Shown here in pieces: positions 14,355 to 24,600 of a DNA stretch of 40,424 nt (its first letter is position 1; every line of letters starts with the position of its first letter). The notes beneath the pieces were generated by a model that did not search any database, was not told the origin of the DNA, and saw only the letters and a program-made list of their open reading frames with translations. Position numbers and translations under genes: made by a program. This DNA is from JBNAVY01 sp049700195 (GTDB lineage: Bacteria > Bacillota > Thermoanaerobacteria > Thermoanaerobacterales > Thermoanaerobacteraceae), in the NCBI GenBank assembly GCA_049700195.1, contig JBNAVY010000019.1:1-40424 (forward strand). Direction: 5' to 3'.

Positions 14355-16445
14355 ATGAAAAATAGCAGATTTGCTAAAAACACTTTGAATTATTTTAAAA
14401 AAATAAATCTTTTAAAATCTAAAAAATTTAATTTCCTACATTTTAAAAATAATATTTTTTCAAAGTTAATGTTATTTATAACCCTAATAATTATTCTTCC
14501 ACTTACATTTACAGGAATAATGTCTGTAAATAAGTCTACACAGATGCTTAAAAATAATATAGACATCTCTAATATGGATACACTTGGACTTATTGACAAA
14601 TATATTTCACTTTTTAAGGATGATATTGAATTCCAAATAAATACTCTTGCTTTATCAAGTGAATTAAGAAATAATGATAAAACTGATTTTCTTATTCAAA
14701 AGAAAAATATACAGGATTTGTTTCAAAATCTCTTAAAAACAAAAAGTAGCAAAATATCTCTTATATACTTTACTACTCCAGATAAAAAAATTATACAATC
14801 TCCAGATATACCACTTGATCCAAATTTCGATCCTACAGAACAAAGCTGGTATAAAAATGCTATTGCAAATCCAGATTCTGTTATCTGGACAGGCCCTTAT
14901 AGTAATGATGGCACAAATGGTGCTGTATTTACTGTTTCAAAAGCAGTACGAACGTCTATAACTAATCCTGCATCAGATATTGCAGGGGTTTTATCTTTTG
15001 ATATAAATTTGGATTCCCTTTCAAATATGATTTCTTCAATTAATATAGGAAAAACAGGAAATATATATTTGATATCTAAAGAAGGAATAATAATAGCTGA
15101 TAAAGATAAAAAAGATCTATTTACATATATTACTAAACATTCTTTTGGTAAAAAACTCATTTCTATGAATGATGGTTCAATAATATATAATGATAATGCT
15201 GTAAAAAAATTTGCTAGTGTAAAAACTTTAAAAAATTTTGGCTGGAAGGCTCTTATAACTATGAATTATTCTGAATTTAGTGATAATACTTCTAAAATAA
15301 GAAACTATACTATTTTATTCAGTTTTATTTCACTTATAATAGGTCTTTTTGCTGCATATTTATTTTCAAAAGGTATAACTTCAAAATTAGAAAAACTTAA
15401 AGTTATAATGGCAAAAGCTGAAAAAGGAAATATGAAAGAAAAAATCTTAATTACTACAAAAGACGAGATAGGGCAACTTGCTTTTAGTTTCAACAATATG
15501 ATAGAAGGTATAAAAAACTTAATTAATGAGGTTATAAATGCGGCAAATATCGTTTTCAGTTATTCTGAAAATTTGACTCTTACCTCAAAAAAAGCTGAAA
15601 ATATTGCCAAAGATGTTTCCTTGGCTATGGAGCAGTTAGCACAAGGTGCTCAAGAACAGGCTAAAAATGCTGAAATAAGTGCATCATTAACAAACAATCT
15701 AAGCCTTAATCTAGATACAACTGTTAAAAATTCAAAAAATATAAATGAAGAAACAAACTTTGTAATTAATGCCTCAAATCTTGGTCTTGAAAGTATAAAA
15801 GATTTAAGTGAAAAAGCAAAATTAACTGCTTTAATGCATAATAAAGTTGAAGAATCTACACTTTACCTAAAGAAAAAATCTCATGAAATTGGTAAAATAG
15901 TTGAAACTATAACATCAATTGCTGACCAGACAAATCTACTTTCTTTAAATGCAGCTATTGAAGCAGCACGAGCAGGTGAAGCGGGCAAAGGCTTCGCAGT
16001 TGTTGCAGATGAAGTAAGAAAATTAGCAAATCAGTCATCAGAAGCTTCGAAAAATATAGAAAATATAATTTATGAAATACAAAAAAACATAGATGATACA
16101 CATTCTATAGCAGTGCAAGCTACATCTTCCATAGAAGAGCAAGATAAAGCATTAGAAAAAGTTACAAAAACTTTTTACAATATACAAAATGCAGTAAAAA
16201 ATATCGTTTCAGAACTTAAAAATCTAAATTCCTCCATGGAAGAAATAGCTAAAAATAAAACAGAAATGCTGTATTCTATAGAAAATATTGCTGCGGTAAC
16301 AGAAGAATCAGCAGCATCAACTGAAGAAATTTCTTCTTCGGCAGAAGAACAAAAAAGTGCAATTGCAGAAATCTCAAAGGCTGCAACAGATTTAAATGAA
16401 CTTTCTAATAGACTAATCAATTCTGTAAATAAATTTAAAATATAA
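14355..16445 (+). CDS. Methyl-accepting chemotaxis protein with extracellular Cache domain
   Basis: This is a 696-residue transmembrane receptor. A basic N-terminal tail of about 37 residues precedes TM1 (about 38-58). The extracellular region (60-315) looks like a double Cache sensor (DPTEQSWYKNAIANPDSVIWTGPY, near 150-180), the fold that often binds amino acids or organic acids. TM2 spans about 317-338, followed by a HAMP linker. The cytoplasmic signalling coiled coil has its conserved hairpin near 515-570 (ADQTNLLSLNAAIEAARAGE), which binds CheA and CheW. It has a strong site (CAGGAGGAAAACAT) before the ATG. Located beside an amino acid importer and the flagellar block, it presumably feeds motility. 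The ligand is unknown. Confidence 0.95.
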   Translation: MKNSRFAKNTLNYFKKINLLKSKKFNFLHFKNNIFSKLMLFITLIIILPLTFTGIMSVNKSTQMLKNNIDISNMDTLGLIDKYISLFKDDIEFQINTLALSSELRNNDKTDFLIQKKNIQDLFQNLLKTKSSKISLIYFTTPDKKIIQSPDIPLDPNFDPTEQSWYKNAIANPDSVIWTGPYSNDGTNGAVFTVSKAVRTSITNPASDIAGVLSFDINLDSLSNMISSINIGKTGNIYLISKEGIIIADKDKKDLFTYITKHSFGKKLISMNDGSIIYNDNAVKKFASVKTLKNFGWKALITMNYSEFSDNTSKIRNYTILFSFISLIIGLFAAYLFSKGITSKLEKLKVIMAKAEKGNMKEKILITTKDEIGQLAFSFNNMIEGIKNLINEVINAANIVFSYSENLTLTSKKAENIAKDVSLAMEQLAQGAQEQAKNAEISASLTNNLSLNLDTTVKNSKNINEETNFVINASNLGLESIKDLSEKAKLTALMHNKVEESTLYLKKKSHEIGKIVETITSIADQTNLLSLNAAIEAARAGEAGKGFAVVADEVRKLANQSSEASKNIENIIYEIQKNIDDTHSIAVQATSSIEEQDKALEKVTKTFYNIQNAVKNIVSELKNLNSSMEEIAKNKTEMLYSIENIAAVTEESAASTEEISSSAEEQKSAIAEISKAATDLNELSNRLINSVNKFKI

Positions 16446-16510
16446 AAACTTGTACAGAACTTTATTTAACAATATCAATGATTTATTTATTTTGTCCCTC
16501 CTCAATTTTA

Positions 16511-16552
16511 CAAACTAAAATAACAGGCTTTATAGCCTGTTATTTTAGTTTG
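16511..16552. terminator. Bidirectional terminator between mcp and the fliT-like gene
   Basis: This is a perfect 18-pair stem (16511-16528 with 16535-16552), loop TTTATA, with TTTT-bearing flanks on both strands. It contains the last three codons and stop of the fliT-like gene and serves both convergent genes. Confidence 0.88.
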
Positions 16553-17013
16553 TCAATAAAATAGCTGTCAGGTGTATAATATTTCATATATTCCATATAA
16601 GCATTTTTATTTTTAGAGAACTCTTCAATTTTAGTTTCAACTTTATCTAAAGATTCCTGCATTTTTTTTAAATTTTTATCATCCTGTTCTTTAATTTTAT
16701 CCAAAACAGATTTAATATCAATAATTAACCCTTTTAATTTTTTCATATCTATAGAAACATTTTTATTTTCTAAATCAAAAATACTGTCAATTTTATTTTG
16801 TTTCTTAAATCTATTGTATAGAGGGACAAATTCTAAATCAATTTTTTCAATATCAACTATAGATTTTTGCTTTTTTTCAATTAATTTATTTAATAATTCA
16901 TAATTATTTACATCAAGACAGTCTCTTATTTCATTTGTAATATCCATAATATCTTGAAGAACTTTCAATTTCCTATGTGCTAAATTAAGCATTTTGTTAA
17001 AATAATCTTCCAT
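16540..17013 (-). CDS. fliT: FliT/FlgN-like flagellar chaperone
   Basis: This is a 157-residue protein, almost entirely charged helix: a long N-terminal amphipathic helix (MEDYFNKMLNLAHRKLKVLQ), repeated EKKQKS and KKLKGLIIDIK helices, and a C-terminus ending in MKYYTPDSYFIDKLK. Sequence similarity to named FliT is weak by eye. The identification rests on the helical pattern and on its place directly after fliS, where B. subtilis has fliT, the chaperone of the cap protein FliD. The ATG at 17013 is chosen, as AAAGGG lies eight bases upstream. It begins four bases after the fliS stop, so the two are coupled. Alternative starts upstream overlap fliS. Confidence 0.72.
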   Translation of the reverse strand: MEDYFNKMLNLAHRKLKVLQDIMDITNEIRDCLDVNNYELLNKLIEKKQKSIVDIEKIDLEFVPLYNRFKKQNKIDSIFDLENKNVSIDMKKLKGLIIDIKSVLDKIKEQDDKNLKKMQESLDKVETKIEEFSKNKNAYMEYMKYYTPDSYFIDKLK

Positions 17014-17017
17014 ATAA

Positions 17018-17404
17018 TCAACCCTTTGCATAGACTTTTTCACGTACTTTGCCTACAGCTAAACTCCATGTGTCTTTTAATTCAACTGCAAGGGTTTTTA
17101 CTTCTTCTAAAATTGAAATATCCTTTTTAATATTTGCATCTATAAGTCGTCTTAGCATAAAATCATAAAGATTATACAAGCTTTTTGATATTTCATAATT
17201 CATATCCAGAGTAAGCATAAGTTCTGTTACAATATCCTGAGCCCTTTTGATACTCTCATTTGCAATATCATAATTTTTTAATTCTATTGCACTTTTTGCT
17301 TCTTCTATAAATCTTAATATACCATTATATAAAAGTAAAACAAGTTCTTCTGGACTTGAAGTCAATATAGAATTTTCTTTATACTGCTGATAAGGATTAA
17401 TCAT
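17018..17404 (-). CDS. fliS: Flagellin export chaperone FliS
   Basis: This is a 128-residue helical protein of usual FliS length. It begins INPYQQYKENSILTSSPEELVLLLYNGILRFIEEA, the conserved signature, and includes KSLYNLYDFMLRRLIDANIKKD near 80-105. FliS caps the C-terminal helix of newly made flagellin to stop polymerisation in the cytoplasm. In Bacillus it also works with FliW and CsrA in flagellin homeostasis. The ATG at 17404 is preferred, with AAGGGGTG before it; an in-frame GTG at 17413 overlaps that site. It is 18 bases after fliD. Confidence 0.95.
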   Translation of the reverse strand: MINPYQQYKENSILTSSPEELVLLLYNGILRFIEEAKSAIELKNYDIANESIKRAQDIVTELMLTLDMNYEISKSLYNLYDFMLRRLIDANIKKDISILEEVKTLAVELKDTWSLAVGKVREKVYAKG

Positions 17405-17422
17405 AAGTTGCACCCCTTATAT

Positions 17423-18955
17423 TTACTTTGTCATTGAACCTAGCTGCTGACTTAACCAGGCACTTTGAGAATTCATCTTCCCCAAATACGTTTCTAATTG
17501 TGTAAATTGATCATAATATCTTTTTTCAAGATTTTTTAAATAATCCTGCATATCAAAAATTCTACTATTTAAGTTTTTAATTTTATCACCAATAAAACTT
17601 GTATCATAAAGAAAAGAAGAAGAACCTGCTTCACGAGTAATAGAGTCTATGCCTATTTTTAAATTGTCATATAGTTTTTGTGCAATTCCTTGAGATACTA
17701 TAACTTCTTTACCACTACTATCTGTCGTTGTAGATGTCTTTGTAAATATATCACTTACATACTGTGGATTATCAGAAATTGCGTTTCTTAATTTTGTTTC
17801 ATCAATATAGAGTTTTCCTCCTTCATTCCATAAACCTGTAGTTATACCTATGGCACTTAAAGAACCATTTGAAACACCTGGAACTACTGAACTTACAATA
17901 TCCCTCAATGAATAATATACTCTCATTAATGTATTGTTATTGCTTAAATCACCAGAACGAGCTTTTTCTTCCCATAACTTTATATCATTATCCTTCATAG
18001 CCTGCTTTTGATCATCTGTAAGAGGCTGATAATCATAATATCTCTTTTGTGTTAACTTTGTATTAATTTGTGTTATAACATCATTATAATTATCTACAAA
18101 ACTTTTAATAGAATTAAATATTTTATCATTATCTGTTGAAACAGACAAAGTTGTAGTTCCAATGCTATTTAAAGTAATATTCATCCCTAATAGAGAAAAA
18201 TTGTTTGTACTTTCTTTTAGTTCAGTTTTATCGTTACTTAAAAAGAATGAAGCATCTTCACCCACAGTAAAATTTGTGTCTTTATTTAAACCATCAGTGC
18301 TAAATGTAACATTCATTTTCATATAATCCTTCAATATTTTTTGACCATTGACATCAGTCCCGCTAAAATCAATTTTCTGCGCACTTCCAGTTGTTTTAGA
18401 CATGAAAAATATCCTATTTAAATTTTTGTCATATGTTACGTTAACTCCTGCTGTAGAATTATTGATTTTAGTAATTATCGAATTTAAAGAATCTGAACTG
18501 TCTATAATTATTGTTGTGTCATTTAAAATAATTTTTCCTGACTGATTAAGAGCTAAATCTGGATTTGTAATATCTGTTAGCTCCCCTGACGTCATATATG
18601 CCGCCGATGCAAGATTTGAAACTTTAATGTCGTAGATTCCGTTTAATGCGTTTACCCCTGCTGTTGCTGTTGCAACTGATGAATTAGAAGATGAAACAGT
18701 TTTTGACATAAAAGTACCTTGCATCCTGAGATTAAAAACATCATTATTCCTTAATGATAAAAGTTTAGTATTTATATCTCTTAAATCTTCCTGTTGCCAT
18801 TGGTAAAACTGTTTCTGCTGATTTAATCTTTCTAGAGGAATACTTGCTGCTTTCATAAGCTGTTTTACCATCGATTCTGTATCCATACCAGAAGCCAGTC
18901 CGCTAATTCTTAATAAATTGCTTGTATTAAAACTATTCATAGATATTGGATCCAT
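17423..18955 (-). CDS. fliD: Flagellar hook-associated protein 2, filament cap FliD
   Basis: This is a 510-residue protein. The FliD N-terminal signature is RISGLASGMDTESMVKQLMKAASIPLERLNQQKQ (about 16-50). The variable middle is beta-rich. The C-terminal region has FVDNYNDVITQINTKLTQK near 285 and a final coiled coil (LEKRYYDQFTQLETYLGKMNSQSAWLSQQL) that forms the oligomeric cap leg. FliD caps the growing filament and catalyses flagellin insertion. AGGAGGG precedes the ATG at 18955. It lies in the order flaG-fliD-fliS-fliT-like downstream of a sigma-28 promoter. Confidence 0.96.
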   Translation of the reverse strand: MDPISMNSFNTSNLLRISGLASGMDTESMVKQLMKAASIPLERLNQQKQFYQWQQEDLRDINTKLLSLRNNDVFNLRMQGTFMSKTVSSSNSSVATATAGVNALNGIYDIKVSNLASAAYMTSGELTDITNPDLALNQSGKIILNDTTIIIDSSDSLNSIITKINNSTAGVNVTYDKNLNRIFFMSKTTGSAQKIDFSGTDVNGQKILKDYMKMNVTFSTDGLNKDTNFTVGEDASFFLSNDKTELKESTNNFSLLGMNITLNSIGTTTLSVSTDNDKIFNSIKSFVDNYNDVITQINTKLTQKRYYDYQPLTDDQKQAMKDNDIKLWEEKARSGDLSNNNTLMRVYYSLRDIVSSVVPGVSNGSLSAIGITTGLWNEGGKLYIDETKLRNAISDNPQYVSDIFTKTSTTTDSSGKEVIVSQGIAQKLYDNLKIGIDSITREAGSSSFLYDTSFIGDKIKNLNSRIFDMQDYLKNLEKRYYDQFTQLETYLGKMNSQSAWLSQQLGSMTK

Positions 18956-18969
18956 CTTCTTCCCTCCTA

Positions 18970-19338
18970 TTATATCTTTCTATCAACAAATAAACCTGCT
19001 ATTTTCCAAAGTCCTGCTACTAAATCTAATATTTTTTCTGGTGGTATTTCATCAATTACTTCTTTTGTTATACTGTCAACTATTTTTACAACAATTGTAT
19101 TAGTAGGTTTGTGAACGGAAAACTCAAAATATGTATTATTATTTATGTTTATACGTCTATCTGATTTGTTAAACTCATCATTCATTTTAGTTTCATCAAC
19201 AGGCTTACTTAGTATATCTTTTACTCTGTTTATTTCTTCTACTAATATGCTGTCATCATTATTTTGTGAAATTTTAGGCAGATTATCTTTTAAATTATTA
19301 ATAATGTTACTGCCAGATGAATTTATACTTTGCAACAT
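18970..19338 (-). CDS. flaG: FlaG family flagellar protein
   Basis: This is a 122-residue protein. The first half is polar and disordered. The second half (about 62-120) is the FlaG domain: FEFSVHKPTNTIVVKIVDSITKEVIDEIPPEKILDLVAGLWKIAGLFVD. The family affects filament length and is secreted or filament-associated in some bacteria. It corresponds in place to B. subtilis yvyC. CAGGAGG precedes the ATG at 19338. It is the first gene of the flaG-fliD-fliS-fliT-like operon, with a sigma-28 promoter 58 bases upstream. Confidence 0.92.
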   Translation of the reverse strand: MLQSINSSGSNIINNLKDNLPKISQNNDDSILVEEINRVKDILSKPVDETKMNDEFNKSDRRININNNTYFEFSVHKPTNTIVVKIVDSITKEVIDEIPPEKILDLVAGLWKIAGLFVDRKI

Positions 19339-19395
19339 AATATTACCTCCTGCAAAAATTTATCCTTTGTTAGCATTACTTATCTGTTAATATAA

Positions 19396-19422
19396 ATATC
19401 GACACACATCAAAAAAACTTTA
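19396..19422 (-). promoter_or_regulatory. Sigma-28 promoter of the flaG-fliD operon
   Basis: On the minus strand TAAA (19422-19419), exactly 15 bases, then GTCGATAT (19403-19396). The motility sigma consensus is TAAA-N15-GCCGATAT, so only one -10 base differs. Confidence 0.85.
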
Positions 19423-19435
19423 AATTATATATATA

Positions 19436-19479
19436 TAACAAAAACAAGCACTACACTCATTGGTGTTTTGCTTGTTTTT
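19436..19479 (-). terminator. Terminator after the Spo0E-like gene
   Basis: AAAACAAGCA (19441-19450) pairs with TGCTTGTTTT (19469-19478). The loop includes the gene's stop codon and a small inner CAC/GTG pair. The minus-strand tail is T-rich. Confidence 0.7.
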
Positions 19480-19639
19480 GATTTTGCATATAAAGAACAA
19501 TCAACTCATCTAATTCGCGGCTTATCTCTAATGCTTTAGGATGTGTAATATCATACTCATTTAATTTCAATTTTAATTTTTTTATTTTCTCTACTATGTC
19601 ATTTTCTTCATAATAATGCTCTTTTAATACTTTTGTCAT
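19457..19639 (-). CDS. Spo0E-like aspartyl-phosphate phosphatase
   Basis: This is a 60-residue two-helix protein with the Spo0E signature SRELDELIVLYMQ near residue 40. The serine and the LD pair are the conserved catalytic core. The first helix is EENDIVEKIKKLKLKLNEYD. Known members remove phosphate from Spo0A, delaying sporulation, so the host is probably a spore former. AAGGAGG lies about 12 bases before the ATG, slightly distant. It is divergent from asnB and sits within a block inserted between the hag and flaG neighbourhoods, so its presence there may link motility state to sporulation, but that is inference. Confidence 0.88.
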   Translation of the reverse strand: MTKVLKEHYYEENDIVEKIKKLKLKLNEYDITHPKALEISRELDELIVLYMQNQKQAKHQ

Positions 19640-19673
19640 CTTTATTTAAATCCTCCTTAAAACTCATGTTTTT

Positions 19674-19682
19674 ATTATATCA
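19674..19682 (-). promoter_or_regulatory. Extended -10 promoter of the Spo0E-like gene
   Basis: On the minus strand TGATATAAT (19682-19674), a TGnTATAAT extended -10, about 35 bases before the ATG. The -35 region is poor, which extended -10 promoters tolerate. Confidence 0.5.
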
Positions 19683-19712
19683 TCTTATAATTAAAAAAGC
19701 ATTAGAAAAATG

Positions 19713-19742
19713 TTACATGTATCAAAAATGTAAAAGTAGAAT
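19713..19742 (+). promoter_or_regulatory. Candidate asnB promoter with an inverted repeat
   Basis: TTACAT (19713-19718), an 18-base spacer and TAGAAT (19737-19742). TTACAT is also half of an inverted repeat with ATGTAA (19728-19733), nine bases apart, which could be an operator. The consensus match is modest. Confidence 0.4.
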
Positions 19743-19777
19743 ATATTTATTTATAGATTTATTTTAGGAGGATTATT

Positions 19778-21619
19778 ATGTGTGGAATAACAGGTTGGTG
19801 CAATTTCAAAATGAATTTACTACCTCAGAACGAAATAATAGAAAATATGAAAAACTCATTAAAAAAAAGAGGGCCTGATGGTTCGGGTATCTGGATGTCA
19901 GAACATTGTCTTTTAGGACACCAAAGATTAATTGTTTTAGACCCTAATGGTGGCGTTCAGCCAATGTCAAAAAAATATATGGATAAAAATATTGTTATAG
20001 TACATAATGGTGAAATATACAATATTTCAGAATTACAAGAAGAACTTATTTCTTTGGGTTATACTTTTAAAACCAGATCTGATGTCGAAATAATATTAAC
20101 TTCATATTTTGAATGGGGTTTTGACTGTGTCAAAAAATTTAATGGTATTTTTGTCTTTGCTATATGGGATGAATTAAAACAAACACTTTTCATTGCCCGA
20201 GATCACCTTGGAATAAAACCTTTGTTTTATTCTTATGTAAATGAGTCTTTAATTTTTGGTTCAGAATTAAAAGCATTATTTGCACATCCGGATATAAAAC
20301 CAGAAATAGGTTCAAAAGGTTTAGCAGAAATTTTTGTTATGGGGCCTTCAAGAACTCCTGGAAATGGTGTTTCCGAAAATATAAATGAACTAAAAGCAGG
20401 TCACTTCCTTGTATTTAATAATTCTGGATTAAATATTAAAAAATTCTGGTCTTTAAATAGTATGTATCATGAGGATAATCTTGAAAAAACAGCTGAAAAA
20501 ATCAGATTTCTTCTTGAAGATTCAATAAAAAAACAAATGATTTCCGATGTACCTTTATGTTCACTACTATCAGGCGGACTTGATTCCACTGCAGTATCAT
20601 CTTTTGCAAACATTGAATTTAAAAAACATGGTAAAAGGCTTGAAACTTTTTCAGTTGATTATATTGATAATGATAAGTTTTTTATGCCAAACCAATTTCA
20701 GCCAAATACAGATGCTGACTGGGTAAAACTCGTTTCAAACAAACTTGATACAGATCATAATTATATTTATATTGATAATATACAACTTGCTGACACATTA
20801 TCCCTAGCTCTATATGCCCGGGACCTCCCAGGAATGGCGGATATAGACTCATCGTTATATCTATTTTTAAGGGAGGTTAAAAAAACTAATACTGTTGGGT
20901 TGACTGGTGAAGGTGCTGATGAGATTTTTGGAGGCTATCCATGGTTTAGAAACAAACAAGCAATTGAAAGTCATACATTCCCATGGATAAGAATGGTTAA
21001 TGAACGCATGAAATTGCTTCTGCCCGAAGTTGTAAAATATATAAGTCCTATAGAATATCTAAATGATAAATATAACGAAGCTTTAAATGAAGTTCCAAAG
21101 CTAAGTGGCGAAGACCCATATAATGCACGACTGAGGGAAATGTTTTACCTTAATATAACAAGATTTATGCCCATGCTTCTTGATAGAATGGATAGAATGA
21201 GTATGGCAGCAGGTTTTGAAGCAAGAGTGCCTTTTTTAGACTACAGGCTTGTAGAATATGTATGGAATATACCGTGGGAAATGAAAAATCTCAACGGAAG
21301 GGAAAAAGGAATACTTAGATATGCTCTTAAAGGTTACATCCCAGAGGAAGTAATTGAAAGAAAAAAGAGTCCTTACCCTAAAACGCACAACCCAGTATTT
21401 AAAAACACCGTTAAAAAATGGCTTAAAAATATAATTGATGACAGTAGATCCCCACTTTTAAAGCTTGTAGATAAAAAAGCAATCACAGAACTTATAGAAA
21501 CAGATGCAAAAGCTTATGACCCTGCCTGGTTTTCACAGCTTATGGGCTCAGCACAACTTTTTGCATACCTAATACAAATAAATATGTGGCTAAAAGATTA
21601 TAAAATATATCTAAAATAA
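19778..21619 (+). CDS. asnB: Glutamine-hydrolysing asparagine synthetase-type amidotransferase
   Basis: This is a 613-residue, two-domain enzyme. MCGITGW places Cys2 as the N-terminal nucleophile of a class II glutaminase domain (about 1-210, with RGPDGSG and HNGEIYN). The synthetase domain has the ATP-pyrophosphatase loop LLSGGLDSTA near 262-271, GEGADEIFGGYPW near 375, and the C-terminal FEARVPFLDYRLVEY. The family transfers ammonia from glutamine to an aspartate-like acyl-adenylate. It may simply make asparagine. But it is a lone plus-strand gene inside the flagellar locus, beside a giant glycosyltransferase, and AsnB-like enzymes also amidate sugars in surface glycans. TAGGAGG precedes the ATG. 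The terminator is shared with the convergent glycosyltransferase. Confidence 0.93.
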   Translation: MCGITGWCNFKMNLLPQNEIIENMKNSLKKRGPDGSGIWMSEHCLLGHQRLIVLDPNGGVQPMSKKYMDKNIVIVHNGEIYNISELQEELISLGYTFKTRSDVEIILTSYFEWGFDCVKKFNGIFVFAIWDELKQTLFIARDHLGIKPLFYSYVNESLIFGSELKALFAHPDIKPEIGSKGLAEIFVMGPSRTPGNGVSENINELKAGHFLVFNNSGLNIKKFWSLNSMYHEDNLEKTAEKIRFLLEDSIKKQMISDVPLCSLLSGGLDSTAVSSFANIEFKKHGKRLETFSVDYIDNDKFFMPNQFQPNTDADWVKLVSNKLDTDHNYIYIDNIQLADTLSLALYARDLPGMADIDSSLYLFLREVKKTNTVGLTGEGADEIFGGYPWFRNKQAIESHTFPWIRMVNERMKLLLPEVVKYISPIEYLNDKYNEALNEVPKLSGEDPYNARLREMFYLNITRFMPMLLDRMDRMSMAAGFEARVPFLDYRLVEYVWNIPWEMKNLNGREKGILRYALKGYIPEEVIERKKSPYPKTHNPVFKNTVKKWLKNIIDDSRSPLLKLVDKKAITELIETDAKAYDPAWFSQLMGSAQLFAYLIQINMWLKDYKIYLK

Positions 21620-21646
21620 AAGATGACGGTTTTTTACGTCATCTTT
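21619..21646. terminator. Bidirectional terminator between asnB and the glycosyltransferase
   Basis: AAAGATGACG (21619-21628) pairs with CGTCATCTTT (21637-21646). It overlaps the glycosyltransferase stop codon and the last base of the asnB stop. On the plus strand the tail is TATTCTTTC; on the minus strand the flank is TATTTTAG. Confidence 0.75.
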
Positions 21647-24600
21647 ATTCTTTCATTTAAATCTATTTCTTTATAAATTTCTTTTACCATTTTGTCAATC
21701 TCTTCTGCTTGTTCATATTTACCTGTGGTTTTATATATTTTATATATTAAAACATAGTTATCTATATCATCTTTATTAATATTTAAAGCTTTTACTGCCA
21801 AAGATAGAGCTTCATCATACATGCCTTGTTCTAATGCTCTTTCAGCAAGATATCTATATATGCCTGGATTTTGCGTGTTTAAATCAGCTGCTTTTATATA
21901 CGCTTCGACAGCTAAATCTTCTAGTCCATATTTTACCATTAGTTCTCCATATTTTTCATAGTCATGTCTTGTAAACATATTTACATATAACCCCAAAACT
22001 TTATTATATAAATCAAATTCTTTAAACCTAATAAGAAGTTCAAGCAAATTAAAATAACTTTCTTTAATTTCTTCAAACTTAGATTTAGCATCACCAATTA
22101 TTGTCATATAAAGTTTTTTATCAGATGGATTTGATATTTCCCAAAGAACTTCTTTTGCTTTATCTGTTTGATTTAAAATTATATAACATAATGCTTTATA
22201 ATAATTTGCTTCTTCTTTTGCTTTTCCATATTCCATATCAAAATGATTTAGTGCTTTTTCATAGTCTTTTAACCCTAAATATACCATACCATTCAATAAA
22301 TTTAATCCCTCTAAATCTATTTCAATCATATCAAGATATTTTTTTGAAAAAGCAAATTCTCCGCTTTTTATATATAGTCTAGCCATTAAAGCAATATTTG
22401 CCGGGGATTTTGTATCTACATATTTATTAAAGAATTCTAAAACTCCTTCTGGATTTTGATTCTTAATAAGCAAATCAAATAACTTAATAAAAGCTTCTTG
22501 ATAATTAGGATTTATTTTTAAAATTTCTATATATTCTATAACAGCTTTGTCAAGAATATTTAACTTTTCAAAAGATAAAGCACGCATGTATTTTGCTCTA
22601 TAACTACCAGTCCCGCCCATAGTTATAAATATTCCATTATATTCTCCTATTGAAATACATTTTTCAAATATTTCAACTGCTTTTTCATATCTTTTTTGGT
22701 CTAAATATAGCATACCCTCAAGAAAATAGAAATCAGGAACATCTTTATAAAATTCTTTTGCATCATTTATAACTTTTAATGCTGTATTATAATCTTTTAG
22801 AGAAATATAACAACCTATAAGATACCTTAAAATCCTTGTAGCAGAAGAAGCATTTACGTCAATTCCTTTTACAGCTATTAATAAATGTTTTAATGCCTTT
22901 TTATAATCTTCTATATTAAAATATTCTACAGCTAAATTGGCGTGCTGGAATTTATCTTCCGGATTACTTTCTAAATATTTAGAAATAATCTTAATATACT
23001 TTTCACTTTTATTTTTTTCTATTCTTATTTCTGATAAATATCCATAGTGCAAAATAGTTACATCTGAATTCTTTGATATAGGAGCTCTATTATATACAAT
23101 GTTTCTAAGATTCTCATGTATGGGGTAAATATATTTAATTTGCTTATTATTTCTAAACAGCCTATAATTGTAATTTATTTCTGTTAATCCATTTGATACA
23201 CTAGTTCCAGCATAATTTACAAATTTCAATAGATAAGCTTCAATTGTATCATCATTAAGCAAAGGCCTTATTTTATCAACATCTTCTTTTTTTATTTCTT
23301 CATCAGCATCTAAAAATAATATCCAATCACCAGTAGCATTTTCTATGGCTTTATTTCTTGCTTTACTAAAATCATCTTCCCATTTATCGTATATTATCTT
23401 TGCACCAAAGCTTTTTGCGATCTGTACCGTCTTGTCTTTTGATCCTGTATCAACAACAACTATCTCATCAACTATATCTTTAACACTGTTTATGCATCTG
23501 GCAATGTTTTTTTCTTCATCCTTTGTGATAAGGCAAAGAGATAGGGTATTTAGTGCAAATTGAGAAGATTTAATAGATTTAACATCTAAATAATTTTCTG
23601 TTAAAGTGTCTTCTAGTACATCTATTGCTTTATTCCATGTAAACTTTTTAACTGTCTCTAAACCATTCTTTACTAATTTCTTTCTTAAGTCTTTATCCTT
23701 TATAAGCTGTATTATCTTCTCTGCTAAACCATAGAAATCTCCTGGGTTTACCATAAGACAATTATAACCATCTTTTGCATATTCAGTTACACCGCCATTA
23801 TTTGTCGTAACTACAGCACACTCTGAAGCCATCGCTTCCAGCGGTGGTAATGGACATGCTTCATAATATGAACCAGCTACATATATGTCAGCTTCTTTGT
23901 AAAGCTCAGAAATTTTCTCTTGTGGAGGATTTACATAAACTCTAATATATTTTTCTAGATTTATTTCTGGTTGGGATTGTGTAATCCATATTACCTCAAA
24001 ATCATAACCTTTATCTTTCACTATGTTAAATGCTTTTAATATATCATCAAATCCTTTAAATTTAAGCATTGCATTTCCTACAATAATTATTCTTATCTTA
24101 TCCCCTTTTTTAATTTCTGAATTACAATAAAATTTTTCCGTATCAATGGCGTTTTTTATAACTGTACAATTTCTATTATATTTTCCCTGTATTGTTTCCT
24201 TTAAAAATCTTGATACTGCTAAAAATTTGCTCTCTGAATAAATATAACTATTTGTAACTGTTTCTTGTAATGATGTATCTAATTTATTATCATCAAAGAG
24301 AAATTCATCGCCTTGAATCAAAAATAACGTATTATCCAAATTATTTATCTCATACCATTGATTCCAAAATGTATAGACAATAGCGTCCGTATTACTTATA
24401 TATTTCTCGACTTTCTCACCTAAACTAATTTTTTTTACATTTAACTTCAAATCAAACCAATCAGGATTACCATAATAACTTATTGCCTCTACATTATGTC
24501 CTCTTTCTATTAATCTATTTATTTGTTCATAAATTATTCTCATTCCACCTGTGACACCATTTACAATTGGAAGGTAAGTAATATTTAATTTATAATTATT

